Assembly (NCBI GenBank): GCA_030041195.1
Contig: JASHOI010000535.1
Coordinates: 1-47,656, forward strand
Origin: Streptosporangiaceae bacterium
GTDB taxonomy: Bacteria; Actinomycetota; Actinomycetes; Streptosporangiales; Streptosporangiaceae
Direction: 5' to 3'
DNA: 47,656 nt
Part shown: one piece after another, positions 1 to 7,651 of the stretch
Layout of the letters: the number at the start of each line of letters is the position of its first letter
Numbering within the stretch: the first letter of the stretch is position 1
The notes under the pieces: model-generated
What the model was told of the DNA's origin: nothing
Seen by the model: only the letters and a program-made list of their open reading frames with translations
Database searches by the model: none
Program-made: the position numbers and the translations under genes

Positions 1-767
1 TAGATCGCGTAGATCCGGCCGCAGTACAGCGGGTTGCCGTGCCACGCCATGCCCGGGGCGGGTTCGGTCATCCGGGTCCAGTTACTGACCGAGGTCCTCC
101 GGTGCGGAACGAACACCCGGTCGACCCTGACCCCGTTGGAGCCGCTCGAGTTCATCCCCAGCGTGACCCCGTCCCCCCAGTCGTCCAGCACCGTCACCTG
201 GCTCGCCGGGACGACCATGACGATGTTGAGCGGCTCGTCACGCCCGCCGCCCGGAGGGACCAGCGCGTTGCCCATGAAGTGGGTGGCGTGGGCGATGCCG
301 GAGGCATAGTCCCAGGTGCCGGTCACGACAAAGCCGCCGTCGGCGGGCTCGGCCGTGCCCATGGGCGCGGCGCGCGCCGGGCACCGGAAGTCCCCGTCCG
401 GCCCGAAGATCTCACGCTGGCCGTCCTCGGTGAAGTAGGCCCCGACGACCAGCGCATGGTGGCTGCCGAGGGTCAGGCCCCACCCGGTGCCGGGATCGCC
501 GGTGGAGACCGCGAGCATCGCCTTCCAGAACGTCGGCATGTCGAACTCGTAGCCGCCGTACCGGCGCGGCTGCAGCATGCGGTACAGCCCCGCGTTGACG
601 AACGCACGGTCCAGGGCACCGGTGTGGTGGCCGAGTCGCTCGGCTTCGTCCTGCTGGTCGCGGATCTGCGGGATCAGCGCCTGCGCCCGCGCGACGATCT
701 CCTGCCGCGTCAGGCCCGGCTCGGGGACCGGGACTTCGGTCGCCCTGGCCGTCGTGCGCTCTGGCAT
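1..767 (-). CDS. HsaA-like flavin-dependent monooxygenase (acyl-CoA dehydrogenase fold), partial
   Basis: I translated this frame from the ATG at 767; it stays open to the window edge, giving 255 residues with the C-terminus missing. The N-terminal helical domain carries LYRMLQPRRYGGYE, followed by a GDPGTGWGLTLGSHH segment and a beta domain with GTWDYASGIAHATHF and LGMNSSGSNGVRVDRVFVP. This order is typical of group D flavin monooxygenases with acyl-CoA dehydrogenase fold, such as HsaA of the steroid pathway, which hydroxylate phenols using reduced flavin from a separate reductase. No reductase gene is visible in the window. It is the last visible gene of a leftward operon beginning with the MFS transporter. 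It could instead be a non-phenolic member of the same fold; the substrate is unknown. Confidence 0.8.
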   Translation of the reverse strand, partial: MPERTTARATEVPVPEPGLTRQEIVARAQALIPQIRDQQDEAERLGHHTGALDRAFVNAGLYRMLQPRRYGGYEFDMPTFWKAMLAVSTGDPGTGWGLTLGSHHALVVGAYFTEDGQREIFGPDGDFRCPARAAPMGTAEPADGGFVVTGTWDYASGIAHATHFMGNALVPPGGGRDEPLNIVMVVPASQVTVLDDWGDGVTLGMNSSGSNGVRVDRVFVPHRRTSVSNWTRMTEPAPGMAWHGNPLYCGRIYAI

Positions 768-782
768 GGCAACCCCGCCGGC

Positions 783-803
783 TCGGAGGATCAGATCCTC
801 CGA
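783..803. repeat. 21-bp perfect palindrome in the 5' leader of the HsaA-like gene
   Basis: Two 10-base arms, TCGGAGGATC and GATCCTCCGA, flank a single central A. The palindrome ends 15 bases before the ATG at 767 and lies between the nitronate monooxygenase remnant and the monooxygenase gene. It could be a regulator binding site, or an mRNA hairpin that holds the GGAGG element. Which of these applies cannot be told from sequence. Confidence 0.75.
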
Positions 804-854
804 AAGACTCCGTCCTGTGCGCGCGCCGCACAAGCACCCTTTCCACGACGCGGA

Positions 855-1568
855 TCACGCGCAGATGCCGGCCCGGCAAACCCGGGCCGCAGAGGCGGCA
901 CGGGCGCTGGCGTACTCGGCGGCCAGCCGGTCCACGACCTCGGCGACGGACGCGATGTCGCGAACCCCGGATGCGGAGTGGCCCGCGCTCCAGATGTCCC
1001 GGTAACGCCTGGGGCCGGGCGCCGGCCTGCCCGACAGTGCCCCCATAAGGAACTCGCGCTTGCGGATGCCGAACTCGTCCGGATCGAGGCCCTGAGCGAC
1101 CATGGACTTGCGCATCATGTTCGTCGGCAGCCCGGAGAACGCGTTCGTCAGGTGGATGTCGTCAAGCTCGCTTTCGACGATCATGTCCTTGTAAGCGCCG
1201 GCCGCATTGGCCTCTGCGGTGGCGATGAACCGCGTGCCCATGTACCCGACATCGCCGCCCAGCGCCTGCAGAGCCCACAGCGACCAGCCGTCGGATTGAC
1301 CGCCGGATACGGCGATCAGGCCGTCGAACATCGCCCGCACGGCGCGCACGAACGCGAACGGGTTCGCGTAGCCGGTCTGGCCACCGGCGCCGGCCGTCAG
1401 CAGGATCAGCCCGTCGGCGCCCGCCTCGATCGCCCGCGTTGCGTGCCGGACGCTGGCGACATCCGACCACACCTGGATCCCGGCGTCATGCAGCCTTGGG
1501 ACGACGGCGGCCTGCGAGCCGACGCTGGTGATGTGGCCGGCTGGGCTGCTGCGGGTGCGCGGCCACCC
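855..1568 (-). pseudogene. Nitronate monooxygenase family remnant, N-terminal half missing
   Basis: The frame encodes the C-terminal part of a nitronate monooxygenase / 2-nitropropane dioxygenase TIM barrel. Recognisable pieces are SVGSQAAVVPRLHDAGIQVW, EAGADGLILLTAGAGGQTGY, FDGLIAVSGGQSDG and GGDVGYMGTRFIATAEA. Homology begins within about 20 codons of the LLM oxidoreductase stop codon and continues in the same frame, with no ATG or well-placed ribosome site. Roughly the first 110 residues of a normal 320-350 residue enzyme, including the first flavin-binding strands, are absent. A GTG at 1472 could start a 205-residue protein but would leave half a barrel. The family includes enoyl-reductase-like members in steroid pathways (IpdC), which fits the context. 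A deletion in the genome or a misassembly are both possible. Confidence 0.7.
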
Positions 1569-2627
1569 TCACCCGGCCACGGTGACCGGGTCGTCAGCCA
1601 GAACGATCTCTGCCATCAGCTCGATCGCGGCGGGCTGCCGCGTGGCGATGTGCAGCCCGGTGATGCCGCAGTCGGCCCAGGGCCGGTACCTCTCCCGGAT
1701 CCGCTTCGGCGTCCCGACCAGAGCCTGCTCGTCAACGAACTCGTCGGGCACGGCGTCTGCTGCCTCCTGCTTGCGCCCGGCGCGGAACAGTTCCTCGATC
1801 CGTGCCGCTGCCTCGGCGTAGCCTTGCTGCTCCATGGCACGCTTGTGGAAATTGACCGTCGGATGTCCCATGCCGCCGACGTACAGCGCGATGCCCGGCT
1901 TCTGGGCCGCCAACGCCCCCCTCACGTCTTCGGTGACCGTGACGCCCACCAGCCCGTCGAAGGAGAAGCTGTCCCAGGATTTGCCGTTACCGGCGCGTGC
2001 GAATCCTTCCTCGATGGCCCGGCGGAACCGTGGCATCTCCCGCGGAACGAACCGCAACGGCAGCACGCCATCGCACAGTTCCCCGCACAGCCGCAGCATT
2101 GGCTCGGAGCCACTGCCCAGGTAGATCGGGATCTTGCCGGACGGGTGCAGGATCGAGTACAGCGGCTTGCCGAGGCCGGTCGCTCCCTCTCCGGTGTAGG
2201 GCAGGGAGATCTCCCTGCCCTGGTGTGACACGGGGCCCTCGCGCCGGAAGATCTTCTGCATGATCTGCACGTAGTCACGCACCCGCCAGTACGGCTTTCC
2301 CCATGGCTGCCCGTACCAGCCCTCCACGATCTGCGGCCCGGAAACCCCTAGACCGACGATCATCCGGCCACCCCCGGCGAGCCCGTCGATCGTCATCGCC
2401 TGCATCGCGCACATCGCGGGGGTCCTGGCCGCCAGCTGGGCGATCGCGGTGCCCAGCCGGATGCGCGAGGTCTGCCCGGCAATCCACGCCAGCGGGGTCA
2501 TCGCATCCGATCCGTAGGCCTCGGATGTCCACACCGAGTCGTATCCGAGCTTCTCGGCGAGCTTGATCTCCTGCAGCGGGACGTCAACCTTCGCGCCCGA
2601 GTAGCCCACCATCAGACCGAGCTTCAT
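1569..2627 (-). CDS. LLM-class (luciferase-like, probably F420-dependent) oxidoreductase
   Basis: This 352-residue protein starts MKLGLMVGYSG and has the luciferase-like alpha/beta barrel: EKLGYDSVWTSEAYGSDA near residue 30, RIRLGTAIAQLAARTPAMCA near 60, and GGGRMIVGLGVSGPQ with GQPWGKPYWRVRDYV beyond 85. These resemble actinobacterial F420-dependent LLM enzymes. The cofactor could also be FMN, and the substrate is not evident. GGAAAGG precedes the ATG by 9 bases. Its first 44 bases overlap the 3' end of the upstream crotonase gene, so it belongs to the same leftward operon. Its stop codon is followed directly, in the same frame, by the nitronate monooxygenase remnant. Confidence 0.85.
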   Translation of the reverse strand: MKLGLMVGYSGAKVDVPLQEIKLAEKLGYDSVWTSEAYGSDAMTPLAWIAGQTSRIRLGTAIAQLAARTPAMCAMQAMTIDGLAGGGRMIVGLGVSGPQIVEGWYGQPWGKPYWRVRDYVQIMQKIFRREGPVSHQGREISLPYTGEGATGLGKPLYSILHPSGKIPIYLGSGSEPMLRLCGELCDGVLPLRFVPREMPRFRRAIEEGFARAGNGKSWDSFSFDGLVGVTVTEDVRGALAAQKPGIALYVGGMGHPTVNFHKRAMEQQGYAEAAARIEELFRAGRKQEAADAVPDEFVDEQALVGTPKRIRERYRPWADCGITGLHIATRQPAAIELMAEIVLADDPVTVAG

Positions 2628-3495
2628 GCGTGTTCATCCTTTCCGCCGCTTGCGCGGCCGCCTCGGCCCGCTGGGCCGCTACCCGGCGCGGATAGGGCCC
2701 GTACCCTCGCGTGATGTTCTCCTCGCGCCAGGCAGCCACGTCACCGGCGGCACCGACCTGCCACATGAGGTGGAACTGGGACTGCAGGTGGACCCGCATT
2801 CCCATGGTTTCCCATGCTCGCTTGATGCCCGCCTTGATCCCCATGAGAACCGACAGCGGTGCCTGCGCGATCTGCTGCGCGACCGTCTCGGCCGCGAGAT
2901 CCAGCTCGTCACGCGGCACCACGCGGTTCACCAGGCCCAGATGGTGCGCCTGGTGCGCGTCCAGGGTCTGCGACAGGTACAGGTACTCGTAGGCGCGGTG
3001 AAAGTTCATGAACACCCAGGGCTCCACCATGGTCTCCGCGCCGGGCAGCCCCGCGCCCTGCGGTAGCGGCATCTGAAAGTAGGCATCTTCCGACGCCACC
3101 ACGATGTCGTTCAGCAGCGCGAAGTACGTGCCGCCGCCGAGGCAGTAGCCGTGCACCGCGGCGACCGTCGGCTTGCTGAACTCCCACAGGTGCAGCACCG
3201 GCCAGAGGAAGAGCGCGTCCGACCCGCCCCACGGGTGCCCGGCCTCCCTGGCCGCCACGAACTCGGGGAACGTCAGCGCGCCGGTGACGTCATGCCCGGA
3301 GCAGAAGCCGGCCCCGGCGGCCTTCATGAGGACCACCTTGACCGCGTAGTCGGCCTCGGCGTCCTTGAGGCTGTTCTCCACGTCCCAGACCAGTGACGCG
3401 TTCTGCGCGTTGGCCTTGCCGGGCCGGTTCAGGATGATCCGGGCCACCGGTCCGTCCTTCTCGTAGATGACGGTCTCTAGCTCCCGCCGGTCCAT
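2584..3495 (-). CDS. Enoyl-CoA hydratase/isomerase (crotonase) family protein, atypical active site
   Basis: This is a crotonase-fold protein of 303 residues from the ATG of MDRRELETV. It has the LNRPGKANA strand, the oxyanion-hole GFCSGHD segment and the second oxyanion segment CLGGGTYFALLNDI. Compared with rat enoyl-CoA hydratase, the two catalytic glutamates are missing: Tyr stands in GGTYF where GCEL is expected, and PLPQ stands where PEIL is expected. It is therefore unlikely to be a standard hydratase; isomerase, hydrolase, lyase or dehalogenase-type chemistry is possible. It lies 13 bases downstream of the second CaiB gene and its end overlaps the LLM oxidoreductase start, placing it inside the operon. 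Confidence 0.85.
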   Translation of the reverse strand: MDRRELETVIYEKDGPVARIILNRPGKANAQNASLVWDVENSLKDAEADYAVKVVLMKAAGAGFCSGHDVTGALTFPEFVAAREAGHPWGGSDALFLWPVLHLWEFSKPTVAAVHGYCLGGGTYFALLNDIVVASEDAYFQMPLPQGAGLPGAETMVEPWVFMNFHRAYEYLYLSQTLDAHQAHHLGLVNRVVPRDELDLAAETVAQQIAQAPLSVLMGIKAGIKRAWETMGMRVHLQSQFHLMWQVGAAGDVAAWREENITRGYGPYPRRVAAQRAEAAAQAAERMNTHEARSDGGLLGREG

Positions 3496-3508
3496 GCCCG
3501 CCCCCACG

Positions 3509-4717
3509 TCAGTAGAGCACCTTCGCGTCGCGCAGCCGCTCGATCTCGGCCGGGCCGAGGCCGAGCAGGCCGGAGAGCACCTCCGCGGTGTGCTCGCCCA
3601 GGCTCGGCGCCGCGCCTTGGCGGCCCGGCGTGCGGCACAGCCGGTAGGCGAGGCCGTCGTAGGGCATAGCGCCGCACTCCGACTGGTCAAGGTCGGTGAA
3701 GAACCCCCACGCGCGGAGGTTCTCGTCCGCGCGGAGGTCCGCGCAGTCCTGCACCGGATAGGCGGACACGCCCGCCTTCTGCAGCGCTGCGGCAAGCTCG
3801 GCCGCGGACCGGGAGGCGACCAGGCCGCCGACGTACTCGTCGAGCTCGTCTGGCCGGGCCAGGCGCCCGGCGTGGGAGGCAAACCTGGGCGGCCCGCCGG
3901 TGTCCCCGAGCACCGCCAGCAGGGCCTTCCACTGCGGGTCGGTCTCGACGGCGAGCGCCAGCCAGCGTTCCCTCGCGGCCTCGTCGCGGCAGCGGTAGCA
4001 GCCGTGCGGGGCGTACCGCGGTGAGCGGTTCCCGGCAGGCTGCGCAACGGCGCCGGTTGCGAAGTAATCGGTGATCGCCGGTGCCAGGAAGTGCAGCGAG
4101 GCCTCGAGCTGAGACAGGTCGATCATCTGTCCCTCGCCCGTCCGTCGGCGGTGATCGAGCGCCGACAGCAGCGCGAAGCACCCGAACCGGGGCGCGATGA
4201 AGTCGGTGTACGGCCCGTGTGGCGGCGTGAGCTCGTCCGGCGAGTACCCGGACAGGTAGTACAGGCCGGCGATCGCGGCAAGCTGCATGCCGAAGCCGGC
4301 GAATCCGGCCCTCGGCCCGGTCTGGCCCTGCAGGCACGTGGCGAAGTAGATGATGTCCGGCCGCAGCTCGCGCAGCTGCTCGTACCCAAGTCCCCACTTC
4401 TGCATCGTTCCGGCCCGGAAGCTCTCGGCGACGACGTCGCAGTGCGGGACGAGCTGACGGACGAGGTCGCGTCCCTGCTGTGTGGTCATGTCTATGCGGA
4501 CGCTCTTCTTCGAGGAGTTGAAGTTCCCGAAGTACTGGCTGCGGTTGATGCCGGGCTGGCCGGAGAACGGCGGTGCCAGCCGCAGCCCGTCGGGGTGCCG
4601 GACCGACTCGACCTTGATCACCTCTGCGCCGTTGTCCGCCAGGTACTTCGTGGTGATCGGGCCGACCCCGAACCAGGTGAAGTCCAGCACGCGCAGGCCG
4701 TGAGCGACTCCGGTCAC
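3509..4717 (-). CDS. CaiB/BaiF family III CoA-transferase subunit lacking the catalytic Asp
   Basis: The protein has 402 residues from a GTG whose last two bases are the first two of the upstream gene's TGA (GTGA overlap), implying translational coupling. It has family III features: GLRVLDFTW at the N-terminus, YLADNGAEVIKVE near 25-37 and SVRIDMTTQQGRDL near 72-85. The segment that normally carries the catalytic aspartate (GYDxxxQA) reads GFGMQLAA here, so Gly143 stands in its place. The neighbouring paralogue keeps Asp144. I infer that the two form a heteromeric enzyme in which only one active site is complete, as proposed for other two-subunit family III transferases such as BbsEF. The acyl substrate is unknown. 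Confidence 0.85.
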   Translation of the reverse strand: MTGVAHGLRVLDFTWFGVGPITTKYLADNGAEVIKVESVRHPDGLRLAPPFSGQPGINRSQYFGNFNSSKKSVRIDMTTQQGRDLVRQLVPHCDVVAESFRAGTMQKWGLGYEQLRELRPDIIYFATCLQGQTGPRAGFAGFGMQLAAIAGLYYLSGYSPDELTPPHGPYTDFIAPRFGCFALLSALDHRRRTGEGQMIDLSQLEASLHFLAPAITDYFATGAVAQPAGNRSPRYAPHGCYRCRDEAARERWLALAVETDPQWKALLAVLGDTGGPPRFASHAGRLARPDELDEYVGGLVASRSAAELAAALQKAGVSAYPVQDCADLRADENLRAWGFFTDLDQSECGAMPYDGLAYRLCRTPGRQGAAPSLGEHTAEVLSGLLGLGPAEIERLRDAKVLY

Positions 4718-5940
4718 CGGGTGGCTGCCTGTCTTGGCGACTCGCCAGCGAGTACCTGGGCGTTGTGCTCGCCGAGCATCGGGGCACGCCTGGCCGGCCG
4801 GGCCGGCGAGGCACTGAGCCTGGCGAACGGCCCGACGAGCGTGAGCTCGCGATCCAGGCCCGGATGCGTCACCCGCTGGTAGTAGTCCCGTGCCAGCAAC
4901 TGCCGGTCGCGCGAGACATCTTCCATCGTGTTGACCGGCGCGATCACCCAGCCGCTGGCGTCCGCGCGGTTGGCAAGTTCCGCCTTGGTCAGCCGGAGCA
5001 GCAGTTCGCTGATCGCCGCCTCGCACGCGGCCATCTCGGCGAGGAAGCCGCGATCGCCGGAGCGGAACCGGTCCGGAGTCCACCCCGCAAAGTCGATGGC
5101 GGCGATCTGCTCGGGGACCGGCCCGAACTCGCTCAGCCAGTCCAGCAGCCCGAGCGTCGTGGACAGGAACATGCCGCCGCCGACCATCAGCTGGACGTAG
5201 CCGTCGGCGCACCTGTAGATCGACGCGCGCGGCATCCCCGCCGGGATGACGCCGCTGCGCTGCACCGACCGCCCCTCCAGCACCGGAAAGGCTGTCTCGC
5301 TGTTGGTGGCCCACACGCCCGCGGCCTGCAGGCTGACGACTACCTTCTGGCCGAGGCCCGAGCGCTCGCGTTCCAGGTGCGCCAGCATGCTCGCGACAGC
5401 CGCCTCCGAGCCAGCGTGAGCGCACGCCTGCGGGACGCTCACCTGCAGCGGCGGCCGCCCGGGAGCCCCCATCATCGCCATCATCCCGCCCGCGGCCCAG
5501 CCGACGATGTCGGCCGCCTTCCAGTCCGCACCGGGTCCGCTGTCGCCGAAGGGCGTAACGGATGTGTAGATGAGCCTTGGGTTGCGCGCGGCGAGTGCCT
5601 CATACGACAGGCCAAGACCGTCCAGGTAACCGACTGGGAACGACTCGACCAGGAAGTCGGCCCGCTCGGCGAGGCGGCTCAGCAGGTCGCGCCCTTCGGC
5701 CTGGTTCAGGTCGAGCGTGACAGACAGCTTTCCGGCTGCCGTTGCCTGGAAGTAGCAGCTGTCGTCGGGCCCGGCCCGCTCGTCGAGGAATGGCGGGATG
5801 CGCCGTGTCGGGCAGCCGCCCGGCGGCTCGACCTTGATGACCTCCGCGCCGAAATCGGCGAACATCTTCCCGCACAGCGCGCCCGCCTCGCCCGCCAGGT
5901 CAAGGACGCGGTATCCGTGCAGCGGCCCGCTGGGCGCCAT
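4714..5940 (-). CDS. CaiB/BaiF family III CoA-transferase, catalytically complete subunit
   Basis: This 408-residue protein starts at an ATG sharing one base with the MFS stop (TGATG). It has GYRVLDLAGEAGALCGK, FADFGAEVIKVEPP near 28-40 and LSVTLDLNQAEGRDLL near 72-86. The active-site segment WKAADIVGWAAGG aligns with the family GYDxxxQA motif and places the nucleophilic aspartate at about residue 144. Family III enzymes move CoA between carboxylates via an acyl-aspartyl intermediate. With its Asp-less partner directly downstream, it probably activates the carboxylate imported by the adjacent permease, or recycles CoA between pathway intermediates. Confidence 0.88.
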   Translation of the reverse strand: MAPSGPLHGYRVLDLAGEAGALCGKMFADFGAEVIKVEPPGGCPTRRIPPFLDERAGPDDSCYFQATAAGKLSVTLDLNQAEGRDLLSRLAERADFLVESFPVGYLDGLGLSYEALAARNPRLIYTSVTPFGDSGPGADWKAADIVGWAAGGMMAMMGAPGRPPLQVSVPQACAHAGSEAAVASMLAHLERERSGLGQKVVVSLQAAGVWATNSETAFPVLEGRSVQRSGVIPAGMPRASIYRCADGYVQLMVGGGMFLSTTLGLLDWLSEFGPVPEQIAAIDFAGWTPDRFRSGDRGFLAEMAACEAAISELLLRLTKAELANRADASGWVIAPVNTMEDVSRDRQLLARDYYQRVTHPGLDRELTLVGPFARLSASPARPARRAPMLGEHNAQVLAGESPRQAATR

Positions 5941-7415
5941 CAGTCCCCCGCCGGCTCTGCGGCCGCTGGTGGCTCAGGTGAGACGAAGGTCGGCCGGCGG
6001 ACGAGCAGCGCAATGGCGGCCACCACCACCATCGCGATCGCGGCGTAGACCCACATCTGCTTGAAGACCGACGGATCCGGGATCGGCGTGTGCGGGATGA
6101 ACTTGGAGGTGAGGATGGCCGTGAAGAGCGCGGGCCCGAGCCCGCCGACGGCCGAGGTGATCACGGTGTTGGCCGAGGAGTACATCGCGGCCTCGCCCGG
6201 CGTCGCGTCGTGCAGGAAGGCGGTGATGGCGGCCGTGTAGTCGAACGCCCAGACGAAGCCCCAGATGAAGTCCCAGACGATGAAGTGCCAGATCCCGTTG
6301 TGGCTGTAGGCGAGCACCACGAAGTTGGCGGCGATGATGAGCGAGCTGATGACCATGACCGGCCGCGGCCCGAAGCGGTTGATGACGGGATGGGCGACCA
6401 TGCCGCCGACCAGCAGCGCCAGCGAAATCGCGCACAGGGCCAGCGAGGATTGCAGCACGGTCAGCCCGAGCCCGTACCCGGTCGCGGTGGGCAGTTCGGT
6501 GTACGTGGCCTGGGCCAGGTTGGTGTAGATCGCCCCGGTGCCCAGCACCGCGATCACGATGAACGACGGGGCCGCGATGCGGTTCGAGATCCGGGCCACG
6601 TTGATCAGCGGGTTGGCCTGCCGGGTCTCGTAGAACGCGAAGATCGCCAGGACCGCCAGCCCGCCGCAGAGGGACCCCAGCGTGCTCGCGGCCGTCCAGC
6701 CCCACGTGTTGCCCTCGGTGATAGCGAGCACGACGAACACCAGCCCGATGCACACGCCCGCCGCGCCGCCCCAGTCGATCGGCTCGGTCTGCCGGTGGTG
6801 CGAGTCCGGCAGGTAGAACCAGGCGAGCAGCAGCGAAAGGGCGGCCAGCGCCGAGATCACCCAGAAGACGGTCCGCACGCTGCCGTTGGCCTGAATGATC
6901 AGTCCGCTCAGCAGGTACGCCACCGCCACGCCGACTCCGGAGGCGGCGGTCAGGATCGCGACACCCCTGGTGACCCGCGCGGCGCTGGTTCCCCTGGCCC
7001 GCAGCAGGGCATATACGAGCGGAAGGGCAGCGCTCGCGCCGAGGACCGCGCGGCCGATCAGGAGCAGCACGAACCCCGGCGCCACCGCGCACAGCACGTT
7101 GCCGACCAGTCCCACCGCCAGGCTGGCGAGCACCAGTGGCCGCATCCCGAATCTGTCTCCGAGCCTGGCGACCGTCGGCACGAAACCGGCGGCGACCAGC
7201 CCGGCCACCGACAGCGTCCAGGCCGCCTCGCTCGGGCTGATCGCGTACGTCTTCTCGAGGTTGGCGACCAGCGGCACCAGCGACAGGCCCCACGCGTCGG
7301 CCACCAGCAGGATCAGGCCGCCCAGCACCGCGATCGAGATCTCGATGGGCATTCCGGTCGCCTGGAGGCGGCGGTCGACGGGCGAAACTTCGGCGGAAAC
7401 TCCCGATGTGATCAT
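5940..7415 (-). CDS. MFS permease of the 14-helix DHA2 (EmrB/QacA) type
   Basis: This is a membrane transporter of 491 residues. I chose the ATG at 7415 because AAGGAGG lies 7 bases before it; an upstream in-frame start would add 33 residues without membrane character. Hydrophobic segments run along the whole length, with the loop RLGDRFGMRPLVLASLAVG between helices 2 and 3 matching the MFS motif A region, and RGVAILTAASGVGVAVAYLLSG near the motif C position. The length suits 14 helices. It heads the leftward catabolic operon directly downstream of a repressor-type palindrome, so uptake of the substrate or export of an intermediate is likely. Efflux as in drug-resistance relatives cannot be excluded. 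Confidence 0.88.
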   Translation of the reverse strand: MITSGVSAEVSPVDRRLQATGMPIEISIAVLGGLILLVADAWGLSLVPLVANLEKTYAISPSEAAWTLSVAGLVAAGFVPTVARLGDRFGMRPLVLASLAVGLVGNVLCAVAPGFVLLLIGRAVLGASAALPLVYALLRARGTSAARVTRGVAILTAASGVGVAVAYLLSGLIIQANGSVRTVFWVISALAALSLLLAWFYLPDSHHRQTEPIDWGGAAGVCIGLVFVVLAITEGNTWGWTAASTLGSLCGGLAVLAIFAFYETRQANPLINVARISNRIAAPSFIVIAVLGTGAIYTNLAQATYTELPTATGYGLGLTVLQSSLALCAISLALLVGGMVAHPVINRFGPRPVMVISSLIIAANFVVLAYSHNGIWHFIVWDFIWGFVWAFDYTAAITAFLHDATPGEAAMYSSANTVITSAVGGLGPALFTAILTSKFIPHTPIPDPSVFKQMWVYAAIAMVVVAAIALLVRRPTFVSPEPPAAAEPAGD

Positions 7416-7482
7416 TCGGACCCTCCTTCGGAAGCCCGGGTAGCTAGCCTCGCGCAGCGACAGCGACCCTCCCGGCTCGAAA

Positions 7483-7498
7483 CCAGAATCGTTTCTGG
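7483..7498. promoter_or_regulatory. TetR-type operator, site 1 (MFS operon)
   Basis: The sequence CCAGAATCGTTTCTGG has perfect 6-base arms around TCGT. Its 14-base core CAGAATCGTTTCTG matches the sites at 7611-7624 and 8395-8408 and shows the AGAAy..rTTCT geometry of KstR-type operators (family consensus TnnAACnnGTTnnA). The KstR-like regulator encoded at 7652-8278 is the likely ligand. Confidence 0.65.
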
Positions 7499-7514
7499 AA
7501 GTTGCGTGTGTCAA
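7485..7514 (-). promoter_or_regulatory. Candidate sigma70-type promoter of the leftward operon
   Basis: On the minus strand a perfect -35 TTGACA (7514-7509) is followed after 18 bases by GATTCT (7490-7485), a plausible -10. The -10 lies inside the palindrome at 7483-7498, so a bound repressor would block the polymerase. The ATG of the MFS gene is about 70 bases downstream. Confidence 0.6.
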
Positions 7515-7610
7515 CCCTCCATTTCATCGTTGTTAAGTACCCGTTAGTAACTTGACCTGGCCATCCGGGTATCGCACAGCTCGGCCGACCGGGTCTAAGC
7601 GAGGCTCACC

Positions 7611-7624
7611 CAGAACACGTTCTG
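7611..7624. promoter_or_regulatory. TetR-type operator, site 2 (distal site of the MFS operon)
   Basis: CAGAACACGTTCTG is a palindrome with 6-base arms that contains the KstR core AACnnGTT exactly. It lies just downstream of the tetR stop codon, 127 bases (about 12 helical turns) from site 1, on the promoter side of the MFS operon. Paired binding or looping is possible. Confidence 0.6.
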
Positions 7625-7651
7625 CCGGAAACGCGCGGAGGAGCCCGATGG

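Noticed and set aside
816..833. Inverted repeat TGTGCG/CGCACA near the 21-bp palindrome
   Set aside because: The arms are only six bases of GC-rich sequence around a CG run, and such repeats are frequent in this DNA.
39..2228. Very long open frame on the plus strand
   Set aside because: It is antisense to the monooxygenase, nitronate monooxygenase remnant and LLM genes. Its protein is Arg/Pro/Gly-rich without a recognisable domain, as expected for a shadow frame in GC-rich DNA.
7533..7558. Imperfect inverted repeat around TTAAGTAC and GTAACTTGA
   Set aside because: The arms mismatch at two positions and the sequence does not match the three good operators nearby.
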